In this document: in pieces, positions 12,746-25,136 of the stretch | Layout of the letters: the number at the start of each line of letters is the position of its first letter | Numbering within the stretch: the stretch's first letter is position 1 | Assembly (NCBI RefSeq): GCF_004210375.1 | Contig: NC_134833.1 | Span: 20,577,396 to 20,641,395, forward strand | Direction of reading: 5' to 3' | DNA from: Tachypleus tridentatus | Lineage: Eukaryota > Arthropoda > Merostomata > Xiphosura > Limulidae | DNA length: 64,000 bases | Translations under genes and position numbers: made by a program | Notes under the pieces: generated by a model | Database searches by the model: none | What the model was told of the DNA's origin: nothing | The model's input: the letters and a program-made list of their open reading frames with translations, nothing else

Positions 12746-14517
12746 GTTCAATATGTTTATCAGAACTTCAGTATGCATACTGAACACACAAACAGAAGAA
12801 ACTTGTGATATATTACTAACATCTTGTAGTTCTGCGAAGCATCATACTTTACTATGAATTCCTTTCATCTAATCAATCAGTTGAAGCCTGGCAAATAAAT
12901 CCTGGCATTAGAAGAAGAGGGCGTTTATATAATTACTGACGTCACACTTGAAACAAGAAACACGTGCAAGTCTGATTTTGAGTTTCTATAGTATTAAAAA
13001 TATTAATATTTCAACCCGAATAGCATCTGGTGCAACCACGTGGTTAAATCACCACGTCAGAAATCCAAAAATTTGGACATAGTAATTGCTAGGTTGGAAC
13101 CGCTAACCAGAGAGAAAGAGTAGTCGTCAATGGATACCGCTTACCCAGTTAGTCTTAGTTGAATAGGGAATTGACTGTTATTCTCATAATGCGAACACAT
13201 TTGAAATAGTAAGGCGTACCAAGTGACGTGCTCCAGGCTCGCCCTCGTGATCCTTTGGATCTGCAGCCCGTCATCAGGAAGCATTAGGCCATGCTCATCA
13301 AAAGCAAATAATCTAATGATGTGATTCTAGTAAATTAATAGGAATCTGTAGTTAAGGAATTAGCACTTGTTGTTCTAATCATTCACAAAAGCGCTAAGTT
13401 TGCCCTCTTGGGATATATATATAAAACACAAAATGTAAAGCGAGTATGATAAACAATAAGCTGTACTTTTATTTCGCTTTAAATTTTACTAACGAGTTAC
13501 CAACTTGGCGCCGCTTCTTCAAAAGATCGTCGTTGTGAGTTTAATTTGTAAATATTTTGTATCTAATTTGAAATCAGAAGAGGGAAGAGTTTTCGAATAA
13601 ATATTGTGCTTTTTCAGAAATATTTCTCTCAGGTCAACTTACCAGTAACGTTAAAACCATTCAGTAAAACATTGCGTATGTAGTATAAAAGTTTAAGCCG
13701 ATAGATGCCGCCATTAAAAAAAAAAACTTTAATATTTTTTTCAGCTTATGTAAGCGTGTGCAACCAATGTATCCGAATTGCGATTTCGAGGATTTATGGT
13801 TCGCGACCTGTTAGCGCAAGGTCAAGCTCTGTACTTTAAAGTTGTTAATGAATCCGCAAGTGATTGCTGCCCCATGTTCCTGGAAGGAATCGAGAGGCAA
13901 AAAAAATAATAATAAAGAATTAGTGTTGGTTCCTGTAGGCTAGCTGCTTTCCTATCGTCTGTCACTTCAACATTAAGAAGTCTGTGTGTAGATTGTCTTC
14001 TTTAGTTTTGCACGAAAATGTTAAACAAAACAAAACAAAATTGAAAACATTGTTAAAATCCCATTTGTTTATCATGTCACAATTATTATAATCATATTTA
14101 TGTAAGAAATGTATTTCTTAAACAACTGAGTACATTTCCTGGAGAAAAGTTATATAACTTCATGATTAATGAAAGATGATCTTAAGACATGAAAAGTTGC
14201 TTCCTTTATACGTAGTTATAAAACACGCCCATAAAAACTGCAAAACACAAGATGTGAAATGGTAACTTTGTATCTATCACTTCATTCATACCGCATTCGT
14301 TGAAAAACCATCGATATGGTAAAAACCAAAAAAAAACCCATAAAAACTGCAAAATGCAAAATTCAAAACTGAAAATTTGTATGTACCCCCGAGTGGACCT
14401 AATAAACCTCTGTGACAAAATAGTTTCATGGACATACAATAAACTGTATTATTATATTTATATAGATACCATAACTTAATTAAATCATAACAAATGCTAG
14501 CCATACTAAATCATATC
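12746..14517. other. intergenic, old repeats only
   Basis: A very diverged SINE-like body near 13060-13260 and another near 13925-14030 (GCTAGCTGCTTTCC, tail TTGCACGAAAATG). No gene seen. Confidence 0.55.
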
Positions 14518-14634
14518 CTCCCAGTGGCACTGCGATATGTCTGAGGACTTACAACGCTGGAAGCCGGGTTTCGATACCTGTGTTGGGCAGAGCACAGATA
14601 GCCTATGGAAGCTTTGTGTTTAATTCCAAACAAA
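14518..14634 (+). repeat. SINE-II, full length
   Basis: CCCAGTGGCACTGCGATATG head, GGGTTTCGATACCTGTG, tail TAATTCCAAACAAAC. Confidence 0.92.
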
Positions 14635-14636
14635 CA

Positions 14637-14914
14637 GGCCTGGCATGGCAAGGTAGTTAAGGCATTGGACTCGTAATCTGAGGATCCGAGTTCGAATCCC
14701 CGTCCCACCAAACATGCTCGCCCTTTCAGCCGTGAGGGCGTTATAATGTGCGGTCAATTCCAGTATTCGCTAGTAAACGAGTAACCCAAGAGTTAGCGGT
14801 GGGTGGTGATGACTATCTGCCTTTCCTTTCAGTCTTGCACTGCTAAATTAGGGACGGCTAGCGCAGACAGCCCTCGTGTAGCTTTGCGTCAAATTCTAAA
14901 ACAAATAAACAAAA
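14637..14914 (+). repeat. SINE-I, full length
   Basis: Begins GGCCTGGCATGGCAAGG directly after the tail of a SINE-II, so it inserted at that tail. Confidence 0.96.
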
Positions 14915-15270
14915 CTACAACGTGACATTTAAAATGAACAATAATATATAATTGTTTCTGAATAAATGTTATTGTAGTTAACAAACTTTATGTAACATAA
15001 TAATAGAATATGGTTTGTTCAATGCAATGATATAATACTAAGATTTTTCCTCAACAAGTGGTACATTGGTTATTGTTATGGTTTCATGTTTCTAAACCAA
15101 GGACATGGTTGAAAAGAAAAAAAACAAGCACTAAATCGCACTAGTAAAATAAAACTTAGAAAAGTGCTAATTTATTTGGGTAGCCTGATAATTATTAAAT
15201 ATTTACACACACACGCACGCACACAAATTTTGTGTTTTAAGACAAACTGTTGGCTTTTGACCTACTCCTT

Positions 15271-15550
15271 TGCCCGGCATGGCCAAGCGTGTTAAGGCGT
15301 GCGACTCGTAATCTGAGGGTCGTGGGTTCGCATCCCGGTCACTCCAAACATGCTCGCCCTTTCAGCTGTAGGGCGTTATAATGTGACGGTCAATCCCACT
15401 ATCCTATTCGTAAAAGAGTAGCCCAAGAATTGGCGGTGGGTGGTGATGACTAGCTGTCTTCCCTCTAGTCTTACACTGCTAAATTAGGGAGGGATAGCAC
15501 AGATAGTCCTCGAGCAGCTTTGTGCGAAATTCAAAAACAAACAAACAAAC
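15271..15550 (+). repeat. SINE-I, full length
   Basis: TGCCCGGCATGGCCAAGCGT head through an AAACAAACAAACAAAC tail. Confidence 0.96.
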
Positions 15551-15689
15551 CTACTCGTTTATTTTTATTTAAAATAGATAATATTTTTGTAAAGCTTTTA
15601 CCCACTAGAGTTTGAAAACTCGTGATATAATTTTATCGATGTCGTTTTTCCAAACAAAACTAAATGGGTGAGTTTATACATTTGCTACT

Positions 15690-15884
15690 TTGAAACCCGG
15701 AGTTTGATTTCTGTGAGTGAGTAAAGCGCATATAGCCCAGTGTGTAGCTTTGCGCTAAAGCAGAACAAACAAACTCGCCTCTAGCTTCCATCGGTGGGTC
15801 AGTGGTGAATTTGCGGAGTTAAAAAGCTAAAATCCAAGGCTCGATTCCCATCGCGTAACTTTGCGCTCAAACGAAACAAACAAA
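15690..15884 (+). repeat. two SINE-II-like copies in tandem, ending at a splice donor
   Basis: 15690-15773 and 15796-15884 each end with a TTTGCGCTxAA and CAAACAAAC tail. The second tail touches position +5 of the receptor exon's donor. Confidence 0.8.
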
Positions 15885-15889
15885 CTCAC

Positions 15890-16655
15890 CTCTAGCATGT
15901 TCGGATACATCTTGGAGCAGGTGGTGGTAGGGAACCTCAGGCAGCGTTTCATCGAAATCCCGTTCATAATAATCTTTCTTGTTGAGAGCGTGGAGACAGC
16001 ACCGAGAGTAAAAGCACAGTTGGACTTGCCGCGGGAACGATCCTTAAAGTTATGATAGAGAAACGCCACTATTCGCCAGCTAAAGTTTAACAACATCTGC
16101 TGGAAAATGTGCCCAATCTGAGAATAGGAACCATTCATACGAGTCAATAAAGAATAGAACTTGGCCTTGTAGTCAAAAGAGTCGATCTGTCCGCCGGCAG
16201 ACAGTATCGGAATCTCCCAGACCGCTGTGTATCGAGCCACTGGTGCCAGGGCGTACGGACAGAGTGGACCGAGAAAAACATCAACGAGTTGGCTGTAATA
16301 CATGTCGATGCGGCCAAGGGCCGTAAGTGAATGAGCATTTCGTGTCTCGGGCGTAAACTTTGATGGTACGATCTCCTAAGATGCCCTGGTCCTGAACGGA
16401 TTTCACGGCGTACTCAATGGAAGGAAGAATCTTATGACGGGCGTATGGTAGGCTGTGGTTTTCTGGAACGAGAACTAACAAATTGATAGGCCGTTTATTG
16501 TGGTCAACTTCACGTTTATATTGACCATTGGTCAAACTGGACACTTCCACGTGCTTTAGGGTATTGTTAGATACTCTCCTGATACCTTCACCTTTAGTTT
16601 TTACAGTTAATACCGCGAAACACAAGACTACATGAAGTTTAAACAACACAGACAT
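15890..16655 (-). pseudogene. natriuretic-peptide-receptor-like ligand-binding domain, first coding exon with two frame breaks
   Basis: Reads from 16655 downwards: a signal peptide (MSVLFKLHVVLCFAVLTV), then the start of an ANF-receptor (periplasmic-binding-like) ectodomain with INLLVLVPENHSLPYAR, VYARDTKCSFTYGP, DVFLGPLCPYALAPVARYTA, WEIPILSAGG, LLTRMNGSYSQIGHIF and FDETLPEVPYHHLLQDVSEH. It resembles NPR-C and receptor guanylate cyclases. It ends AGAG before GTGAG, phase 1. Continuity is broken at about 16312-16325 (net loss of two bases or gain of one) and at about 15988-16000 (net loss of one); both sides align to the family without a gap otherwise. No further exon of the receptor (rest of ectodomain, membrane segment, cyclase) is visible down to position 1. 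It is either a decaying paralogue or a gene with assembly indels. Confidence 0.8.
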
Positions 16656-17473
16656 ATCTGGTCAAAGTAATTATTACCGATACTAGAAGCTTAAAAATTC
16701 AACAGTTAAATATTTTCCATACAAACAGATGTATGGAGATTCTCGCTGTCTAATTTTTTTTTTGTGTTTTTTTTTCACCTTTCTGCCAATCAAACGTTAA
16801 AGAAAACTGGTCATAGTTCGTGTTTCAAAGTTACGGAAGTTTATTTTACGGACAGGTGGATTTTTAAGAAATGGGGAAAGCTCTTATCGTGTTTAGGTAA
16901 ATCTCTACACCGTAAGTGAATAACTTTACAACGAGTACAACTTATTGCCACTGATGAGATACATCTGTTCTACTGACTAGTGGACTTACTGCTGGATCTT
17001 AAATAAACTGCGTCGACAGCCCATAGATTCTTTATGTGGCTCAAGAGCTTTTCAGATGTGGCGCCCTCTCGTAGTCAGTACTTCTATTCTGAAGAGCGTT
17101 TGATCGAGTCGGTGATTATAAACTTTCTGTTTGTTTTAAAGCATAGTGGCGACGTATCGTAACGAAAACTAACATAATGATATTTCGAACTAAACGTATG
17201 GTTCAGTTTAAGAGCAAACTGTTTTCCAGTTTTTCGGACTTTGCGAAATGTTCTAAGTTTTTAAGCCAACCGATTTACCGCTTAACCACTGCGTTGGAGG
17301 GAGGATTTGACTTTCATATCACGTATTATCAGACAACAAAAAATACACGAGGTCAATGCTAATGAACGTATTGTTTTCTGTCGTGTGATATTTTTTTCTC
17401 ATTACGTAATAGGCTGTATTTCGGAATGCTATTCTTTCAAGTCCTGTCTCCACATGTTTTCACTCTCACTCAC
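16656..17473. other. upstream of the receptor exon, no promoter assigned
   Basis: Should include the 5' UTR and perhaps the promoter of the receptor on the minus strand; no convincing TATA box or initiator was identified. Confidence 0.4.
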
Positions 17474-17587
17474 GAGAGGTATTGCGGTATGTCTGCGGAC
17501 TTGTCATGCTAGAAACCAGGTTCCGATACCCGTGTTTTGTCCAACGGATATTCCATTGTATATTTTGTGCTTAACTACAAACAAACC
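17474..17587 (+). repeat. SINE-II
   Basis: GGTATTGCGGTATGTCTGCG head, GGTTCCGATACCCGTG, tail TTAACTACAAACAAAC. Confidence 0.9.
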
Positions 17588-17589
17588 GC

Positions 17590-17745
17590 GCTTTCAGGTG
17601 CGTGATTAGAGTGACAGTTAAATCTCATTATTAAATCAGAGTAGTCTAAGAATTGCGCAGCGACTGATCTATTTCTTCAACATTACGAACGTCTATCACA
17701 CGTAGTTCTTGTCTAGCTTAACGCGAAAAATTCCGAAAATAAATC
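17590..17745 (+). repeat. old SINE-I fragment
   Basis: Diverged body with GTGACAGTTAAATCTCATTA and AGAGTAGTCTAAGAATTG, then a tail AGCTTAACGCGAAAAATTCC. Confidence 0.7.
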
Positions 17746-17788
17746 ATTATATCGTAGTATAAACAAACACATTACATTAACTCAATTT

Positions 17789-17990
17789 AATGTAGTGCGT
17801 TAACAAACGCATCAATTTCTAATGTAGTGCGTTAACAAACGCATCAATTTCTAATGATGTAGTGCGTTAACAAACGCATCAATTTCTAATGTATTGCGTT
17901 AACAAACGCATCAATTTCTAATGTATTGCGTTAACAAACGCATCAATTTCTGATGTAGTGCGTTAACAAACGCATCAATTTCTGATGTAG
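17789..17990. repeat. 32-bp tandem repeat with internal dyad, six copies
   Basis: The unit is AATGTAGTGCGTTAACAAAC followed by GCATCAATTTCT. Each unit contains TGCGTT-AACA-AACGCA, a perfect 6-bp inverted repeat. One unit has three extra bases. Confidence 0.95.
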
Positions 17991-18747
17991 TGCTAACACA
18001 TTTCTTCAAATTGTTTTTTACAAACTAAAAATTATAGCAAATAGAATACGTTAATATTTGTGATATGGAAAAATAGTCTGAGAACTAGTTCAGTCCTTAC
18101 TATCTATTTAACAAATGATAATAACTGTAATTTCCACTTTATTTGACGACTCTTTAGTCCACTTACAATATTTCAAAACTCACCAACTTTGTCTTTATAA
18201 CAGCAGCAAAAAGCCGTACTGTCTATCCACCAATTGCATTCATTAAGATTTCCCAGACTTAGGCTGCAGTGATCTTCCATCTTAAAACAAACAGACACTT
18301 AAGAAATGTCAGGTGTATTCTCAAGACGGCTGACATGGTATGTTTCAAATATCTGATTTGGTTACTTAATCAGTAATATTATTCACCACAGCTTTCAGAG
18401 TGTCAAAAACCACACACTCAACATTTTCACATAATTATCCTAACCTATTTCCATTAAAAGACAGACTGATAGATTGCTCGTTCCGCAACTTTAATAAAAA
18501 TTAATATAAAAGTGATTTGTTAACAGAAATTGATCGCTACATCATACGTGATGTTGTTGGAGCTGAGTGTCTCTGACCATTAAATATCGACGTTAAAAAT
18601 AATACCACCTGCACTAGACATTAAAATTATTTTACCAAGAGTTAGATATCACTATGGTATTTAAAAAACAGCATTTTATGTATAAACACACGATGGTGAA
18701 TGAATATCTCTTGTGAACAAGTGTAATCTGATTTCGAAACCAGTTGT

Positions 18748-18998
18748 GTTTGTTTGTTTGTTTGTTTTGACACCAGCTACTAAGGAGCTATCTGTAGCTA
18801 GCCGTCCCTAATTTATAGTAAGACTAGAGGGAAGGCAGCTAGTCATCACCGCCAACTCTGTTCTTTTACCAACGAATAATGGTTGACTGTCACATCACAG
18901 GCCCTCACGGCTGAAAGGGATATGTTTGGTGCGACGGGACTCAAACCGCGATCCTCGATTATGAGTCAAACGCCTTAACACTTTGGCCATGCGCGGCC
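18748..18998 (-). repeat. SINE-I with many small deletions
   Basis: A reverse copy with repeated small losses, from a TTTG-rich tail to GGCCATGCGCGGCC. Confidence 0.92.
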
Positions 18999-19061
18999 AA
19001 GAAACCAGTTGTGACCGTACACGACCAATTGAAGCGATATACTGCGGTTTGAGCCGTTTGC

Positions 19062-19350
19062 GGCCCGGCATGGCCAGGTGGATTAAGGCGTTCGACTCGT
19101 AATCTGAGGGTCGCTGGTTCGAATCCTCGTCACACCAAACATGCTCGTCCTTTCAGCCGTAAAGCGTTATAATGTGACAGTCAATCCCACTATTTGTTGG
19201 TAAAAGAATAGCCCAAGAGGCTGGCGGTGGGTGGTGATGACTAGTAGCCTCCCTCTAGTCTTACACTGCTAAATTAGGGTCGGCTAACGCAGATAGCCCT
19301 CGTGTAGTTTGCGCGAAATTCAAAAAACAAACAAACAAAAACAAAAACAA
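19062..19350 (+). repeat. SINE-I, full length
   Basis: GGCCCGGCATGGCCAGGTGG head through a long CAAACAAACAAA tail. Confidence 0.97.
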
Positions 19351-19941
19351 AGCATTCTCTGCCTTTGTCAGCACAACTCTTCTTTGATACTAATCAGCTA
19401 AGCCGTTCAGTTTTGTGCTAAATAGACAACGTGTACTTTACAACTGCGTGTCTTCATATAACTGGTTTTAAGGAAATAATTTCAACAATCTATTAAAACA
19501 TGCTCAAATTCTATAAACTTCCAGTTAAACTTGAAATTTTGCTCATCTAAGAAAATGACATTTTCTTAGTTTTTGGAAAATAGGAAGTCGGTTATCGATT
19601 TATTTCTAATAAAGGACAAATAAAGTCTAATACCTGATCAGATTTCCCGTTTGTTTGCTGTTGTTTGTATTTCATTGGTAAGTGCATAGGTTGCCAACGT
19701 TTTTCATGTTTTTAAATATAATGTAATTGCTGAGTCATACATTCAAGCCCATCGATGACTCAACGATAAGTCTGAGGGTTTATAAAGCTGAAAATTGGGG
19801 TTTCAGTTCCTGCGATAGGCCAAATAGAGAATTTCCATTTTGTGTCTTTGTGTTAAGCAATAAGCAAAGATAAATACATGGTATCATTTAAAGAAAACGA
19901 CATGAGCACTTCGTAATAAAACGCTCTTACTGAACAGTAAT

Positions 19942-20249
19942 GGTTTGTTTTGTTTTTGAATTTCGCGCAAAGCTACACGAGAGCTATCTGCGCTAGCCGT
20001 CCCTGATTTAGTAGTGTAAGCCTAGAAGGAAGGTAGCTAGTCATCACCACCTACTGCCAACTCTTGGGCTACTCTTTTACCAACGAATAGTGGGATTGAC
20101 CGTCACATTATGATGCTCCCACGGTTGAAAGGGCGAGCATGTTTGGTGCGACGAGGTTTCGAACTCATAACTCTCAGATTACGAGTCGAGCGCCTAAACT
20201 TATCCGTAGGCCCGGCATGGCCAGGTGGTTAAGGCGCTCGACTCGTAAT
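19942..20249 (-). repeat. SINE-I reverse copy abutting the first 41 bases of a forward copy
   Basis: 19942-20204 is a reverse copy; 20209-20249 is only the head of a forward copy (GGCCCGGCATGGCCAGGTGG to ACTCGTAAT). The heads face each other. Confidence 0.92.
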
Positions 20250-20387
20250 TATTTAACTCGATTACATTTATTGAATGAACTGGCGTTTGTGATTTAAACA
20301 TTAATTTCAAAGTGCTTTCCTTTACGAATATACTGCGTGTCTTTTAAATACTTCTGTTATGTTATACTAGCGAAATATTAAATATAG

Positions 20388-20650
20388 GCTTGGCATGTAC
20401 TGGTGGTTAGGACACTTGATAAGAAATCTGCAGGTTGCAGGTTCAAAATTGTCACTAATCATGCTTACCTTTCAAACCGCGGAGCATTATAACGTGAAGA
20501 TCAATCCCTTTTTTGTTGGTAAAAAGTCAAGTCTTGGTGTTGGTTGGTGTTGACTAGTTGACTTCCCCTTAGCCTACCATTTCTAAATGAAGAACTGTAG
20601 ACAAACACAGTTAGCCCTCAGTGACTTTCCCCAAAGTTCAACAAACAAAC
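20388..20650 (+). repeat. SINE-I, diverged
   Basis: GGCTTGGCATGTACTGGTGG head and an ACAAACAAAC tail with many substitutions between; an older copy than most. Confidence 0.9.
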
Positions 20651-21864
20651 CAATCAAAATTTGCATTTCTTTTCGGAATTATCAATTACTTAACGAATTA
20701 TAAACAAAAATATCACTTATTGTGTAATGGTTTGAATTAACGAGCCAATTACCTGATACATCACTTGACCTCAAAACAAGATATTGAATATTGTTTCTTT
20801 CGAGCTTTCAAAACGTTATCAAATTTTACTATAATGGATTACAAAATAAAGGTCTAACAATCCGTATACCATACTACTGGTATAAATAATTTATTCTGGT
20901 ATATATAATCAAAAACCGAATTTTTATCCGGTTTACTTGCAGAAGTGGTTTCAACTCCGAGTTTTACGCCTAGCCTTCTTGTCCGTACGAAGGGTGTGTC
21001 GTAAATTGTTTAATCTGTTCAACTTTGTTTTAATAATAATTTCTTTGTATTGACACGCTTATTTCTATTTCTTTATATTTTTTTCTTTTAACCCTTAATA
21101 ACGTGTTAAAAACAGCTTAACTTTATATTTTTTTCCGCTTTATATAAACATTTAGTACTGTATAACTGAATAATAAATTCGTTTCACATCTTAATGCAGA
21201 AACAAACAGGACACTATCCGCCTCATGACAGATGTAGCCAAGTGGATAATAAATATAAATAGAGCACAAAATGTTGTTTCTTTCAGTATCTGCTCAGCAG
21301 ACTTTCAGATACCTCAGCAGATGTCGACGTGGTTAATTTTGTTTTCCAAAGTGACCTTTTAAACGAAAACTCTTTCACAGAATCTGTTTTATATTTTGTC
21401 AGTCACGCCTTTCATGTGAGTTTAGTAAAAGAGTTGCAGATGTACATGAGTTTAATAAGCCCTGAATTATTATTGGTAGAGAATTTGAAAGCTGGACCAA
21501 TCATAGCCAGGTTTAAAACGTTGTTTGTATTTCCTCGATAATTAAGAAGCGGTAGTTGTCGTCTGTGATATAACAATAAAAATACATGTGAGATTATGCT
21601 TTTGATATACATACAGCGTTTGGGATATTTGTAGCACGAGAATTTATAGCACGAGAAGTTCTAAAATTACGTTTTTGATATTATCTAAGAAAGGCTATAC
21701 TTAATCTTTTTCAAATGTACGAGGTCGCTTTATCACTAATACTGTCAAGATTTTATTAACATAAATTAGTTCACATATGAATCGACAGATGTCGCTACAA
21801 ACTGTCAAACCTGTGACATAAAATGCGAAATTGCGTTCTCATGTCAATTGTATCTTTCTTTGTG

Positions 21865-21917
<53 letters not shown>

Positions 21918-22606
21918 GCTTAGTTATAACTTATGTTCTATCTCTCTGTTATCGTTTCAATAACTGCAGCACCATTTAAATAATACAGTTGGGTAAATAT
22001 TTCATCACATCGAAATTTCGATGGTTTGTTTCGGTTCTAGTGCTGGTTTAAACAGCCAATTATTCTTCCTACCCCTACAACAAATTTGTAGGGTTTTCTT
22101 ACCCTTTATTATTATTATTAAATGATATAAATTATTTGATTTTGTATTTAATCAATGAATCTTTTTAGTGTGATATTAAGGTATGTATTATCTGAAAGAA
22201 GTTTCATAATTAATTAATTTAATTAAGTGTTCCTTCTGTATAATAGAATATTATGAATAGCTATCCAATCTAAATCTATGGACAAATTGTATTTTTCAGT
22301 TGCTATGTATATATATATATATATATGTTTTAGAAATAATTCAAATGTGGAAAACATTACAAGTATTCAAACTGGGAAATTTCTAGGGCCTATCATTTTG
22401 AAATTTAAAAAAATATTTAATCAATTGTTAGAGGATAAGTGTTTGTTTGTTTTTCATTTTTGTTATTATACTTGCCGTGTCCACCGGGTATCAAAATCCA
22501 CCTTTTGACATTATAAACCCTGAGACTTTCTGATTAGCCCACGAAGGGCGAGAGACCAGTGTAATACAAACATTTCCGCCCCAGGGAGGAAGTTCTAGAT
22601 TTAAAT
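20651..22606. other. intergenic, no gene seen
   Basis: A 70-codon frame at 21329-21541 shows no recognised motif or splice context. Otherwise AT-rich sequence with microsatellites at 21867 and 22309. Confidence 0.55.
21867..21916. repeat. TA then GA compound microsatellite
   Basis: About 16 TA units passing directly into about 9 GA units. Confidence 0.95.
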
Positions 22607-22877
22607 GGCCCTACATGGCCAGGTGATTAAGGCACTCGAACCGTAACTCGAGGATCGTGGATTCGAATCCCTCACATCAAACACGCTTGTCCTTTCAACC
22701 ATGGGGGCATTATTATGTTATGGTAAATCCCACTATTCGTTGGTAAAAAAAGTAGCCCAAGAGTTGGCGGTGGGTGGTGATGACTAGCTGCCTTCTCTCT
22801 AGTCTTACACTGATAAATTAGGGACGGCTAGCGCAGATAGCCCTCATGTAGCTTCGCGCGAAATTCAAAACAAACCA
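22607..22877 (+). repeat. SINE-I, full length
   Basis: GGCCCTACATGGCCAGGTGA head; standard body; short tail. Confidence 0.95.
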
Positions 22878-23016
22878 TACCAAACCTAGATGAAAATAAC
22901 TAACCTGCAGAAGATGACATTGATATAGGTGCTGTCAACGTGAACCGTACCTTATACACTATACAAACTAAACTACTAGATCACATACCTTTCGGACATG
23001 GTCGTTCATATTTTTT

Positions 23017-23275
23017 GGCCCGGCATGGCTCGGTAGTTAGAGCCCTTTACTCGCAATCCGGGGATCGCGGGTTCGAATTCACATAACACCAAACATGTTC
23101 GCTCTTTCAACCATGGGGTCGTTAGTCAATCCCGCTATTAATTAGTAAAAGAATACCCAAAGCGTTGTCAGTGGGTAGTGGTGAAAAGCTGCCCTCCTTC
23201 TAGTCTTTCTCTGGGAAATTAGGGTTTGCTAGAGCAGATATCTCTTGTAGCTGTGCGCGAAATTCAAAACAAACC
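23017..23275 (+). repeat. SINE-I, diverged
   Basis: GGCCCGGCATGGCTCGGTAG head, B box GGTTCGAATTC, and a body with small deletions. Confidence 0.94.
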
Positions 23276-23479
23276 AAACCCTGTTTCTGAATTGCTGGTG
23301 AGAGGTAAGGCAACCAGTCAGCTGTATCCATTACGCGGTTGCTATTAACCAACTAGCGGAGATGATAGTTACAGTTATAACACCCATACTGAATGTGTAG
23401 AGCGTGTTCTGCAACATCTCGCGAATTGAATCTTCTAATCCGCAAATTCTCACGCTAACCGTTTGGTCACGCGCTGGGA

Positions 23480-24951
23480 AAACCAATCCAGTTTCATTAC
23501 GTACCAGTTCCGTTAATTGTTCGCAATTATTGGATGTAAGTAAATAAACAGATAATGATTACAACTACACCATTTCTTATAATTAATTATTCAATAGATA
23601 TCAGCTACTAATATATTAATATGTTTTTAGTGTTGCTGTTGTTAATGTAACGTAATAATGTTTGAGCTAATCTTAACAATAGTGATATAGTTTGTATAAC
23701 TATATAATTAAGTATAGTTTTCTAAACTTATATATGTGCATATAACACAGAATTTCAGAACGTATGGTCTGATATCAAATCAGCACAATCACAGACTCTT
23801 CAACACGCTGTTCGTATTTTCCGCTGATGTCACGAATTTATACAATTTTAATTTTTCTAGTAACAAACAAAATTGTTACTCATTTGAGAAACACCAATCA
23901 AAGTGACAGGCTGTTAGTATCAGGACCTTAATTCCATAAGCACAGAACAAAATATAGTAGACCAAAACGTACGATAACGTATCTTCGATCGTGCCTCAGT
24001 AATGTAAAACAATTGCGCAAACATATGTGCAGATGTCATCTAAAAGAACGCAATCATACAGTAATGAAACAGATAAACAGCTGAAATCATTTTACTTCAC
24101 TTGGAAAATTATTAGTGTGCGTTTTTCTTATAGAAAAGCCACATCGGGCTACCTGCTCAGCCTACCGAGAGGAATCGCACCCCTGATTTTATCGTTGCAC
24201 ATCCGGAGACATACCGCTGTACTAGCGGGGGGCGAAATTATTAGTAGTACCATGATATTGAAGCTTTCACAGGTCCTACAATATCCAGATGAACAATATC
24301 ATAAATAATGGACTATTTAAGACTTTTAAACACCTTTGTAGTAAACACCGTAACTGAGAACACAGGGCTTTCCTTATTTCTATAATGTTGCTTAGCAACA
24401 CAACAACATACAGTATCATTGATTGGAAGATAAGGTAGATGTATCGCGTACCTGAAAGAAAGCACCTCTACATATACATTCATACATATAGGTAATATAT
24501 ATTTATTTATGGTTTCTTTACACTATCAAGTATATATACGTTTTATCGTAGTCCTTCTTTGTCCAGAGATAGATAGATTCATCTAAGTTTCAGTTTTAAG
24601 TTATTTAACTTTATTTATAATACTTTCGTACATTCGGTCGGAATTGAAAATATAACCCAAAATAAAACATTTAGTTAAGTTCCTGACTTATATTTATTCT
24701 TAACCCTAATTCTCACTGGTATTGCCATAAAGTATGTTTAAACAAAACGTGCTAAGTGTATAAACATTTAGACTTTTTAACTGTCAAAATATAACGTTTC
24801 AATCAACGTTATATATCGTTTTGTGTTTTTCTATACCTTAATTATTAACATTCAGTTGTTATATAGTTAAGTTTAGATTACCGAGAATAACAAAGAGTCA
24901 TATTTCAAAAATATAATTTTTTATTAATTAATTACTTAAGTTATACCTTAA

Positions 24952-24952
<1 letters not shown>
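23480..24952. other. upstream of the sulfotransferase gene, no other gene seen
   Basis: Apart from the SINE-III at 24118, AT-rich sequence without recognisable coding blocks. Confidence 0.55.
24118..24232 (-). repeat. SINE-III, full length
   Basis: Reverse copy with CTTATAGAAAAGCCACATCG and an identical CATACCGCTGTACTAGCGGG end. Confidence 0.88.

Positions 24953-24987
<35 letters not shown>
24953..24987. repeat. TA dinucleotide microsatellite
   Basis: About 17 TA units lying directly upstream of the sulfotransferase first exon. Its 3' edge supplies the TATAAAA noted as a possible promoter element. Confidence 0.95.
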
Positions 24988-24993
<6 letters not shown>

Positions 24994-25020
24994 CGCTACG
25001 CGCATGCGTGATTTAAGTTC
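24983..25020 (+). promoter_or_regulatory. probable core promoter of the sulfotransferase gene
   Basis: TATAAAA (24983-24989) at the edge of a TA microsatellite is followed by GCGCATGCG (25000-25008), a near-palindrome resembling an NRF-1/EWG site, and a TCACTA initiator-like sequence near 25019. This lies about 120 bases before the start codon. The motifs are visible; promoter use is inferred. Confidence 0.4.
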
Positions 25021-25136
25021 ACTACGAGCATTATACGAAATCGGACTCGGAACACAAAGGGCGGAAGTAACGTTCACGCAGTATTCGTGCGATAATTTGA
25101 ACAGTTTTATAGGAAAATAAGTGGAATCTAATTAAA

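Noticed and set aside
21329-21541. 70-codon frame as a small gene
   Set aside because: No motif, no splice context and no signal peptide; length is within chance in AT-rich DNA.
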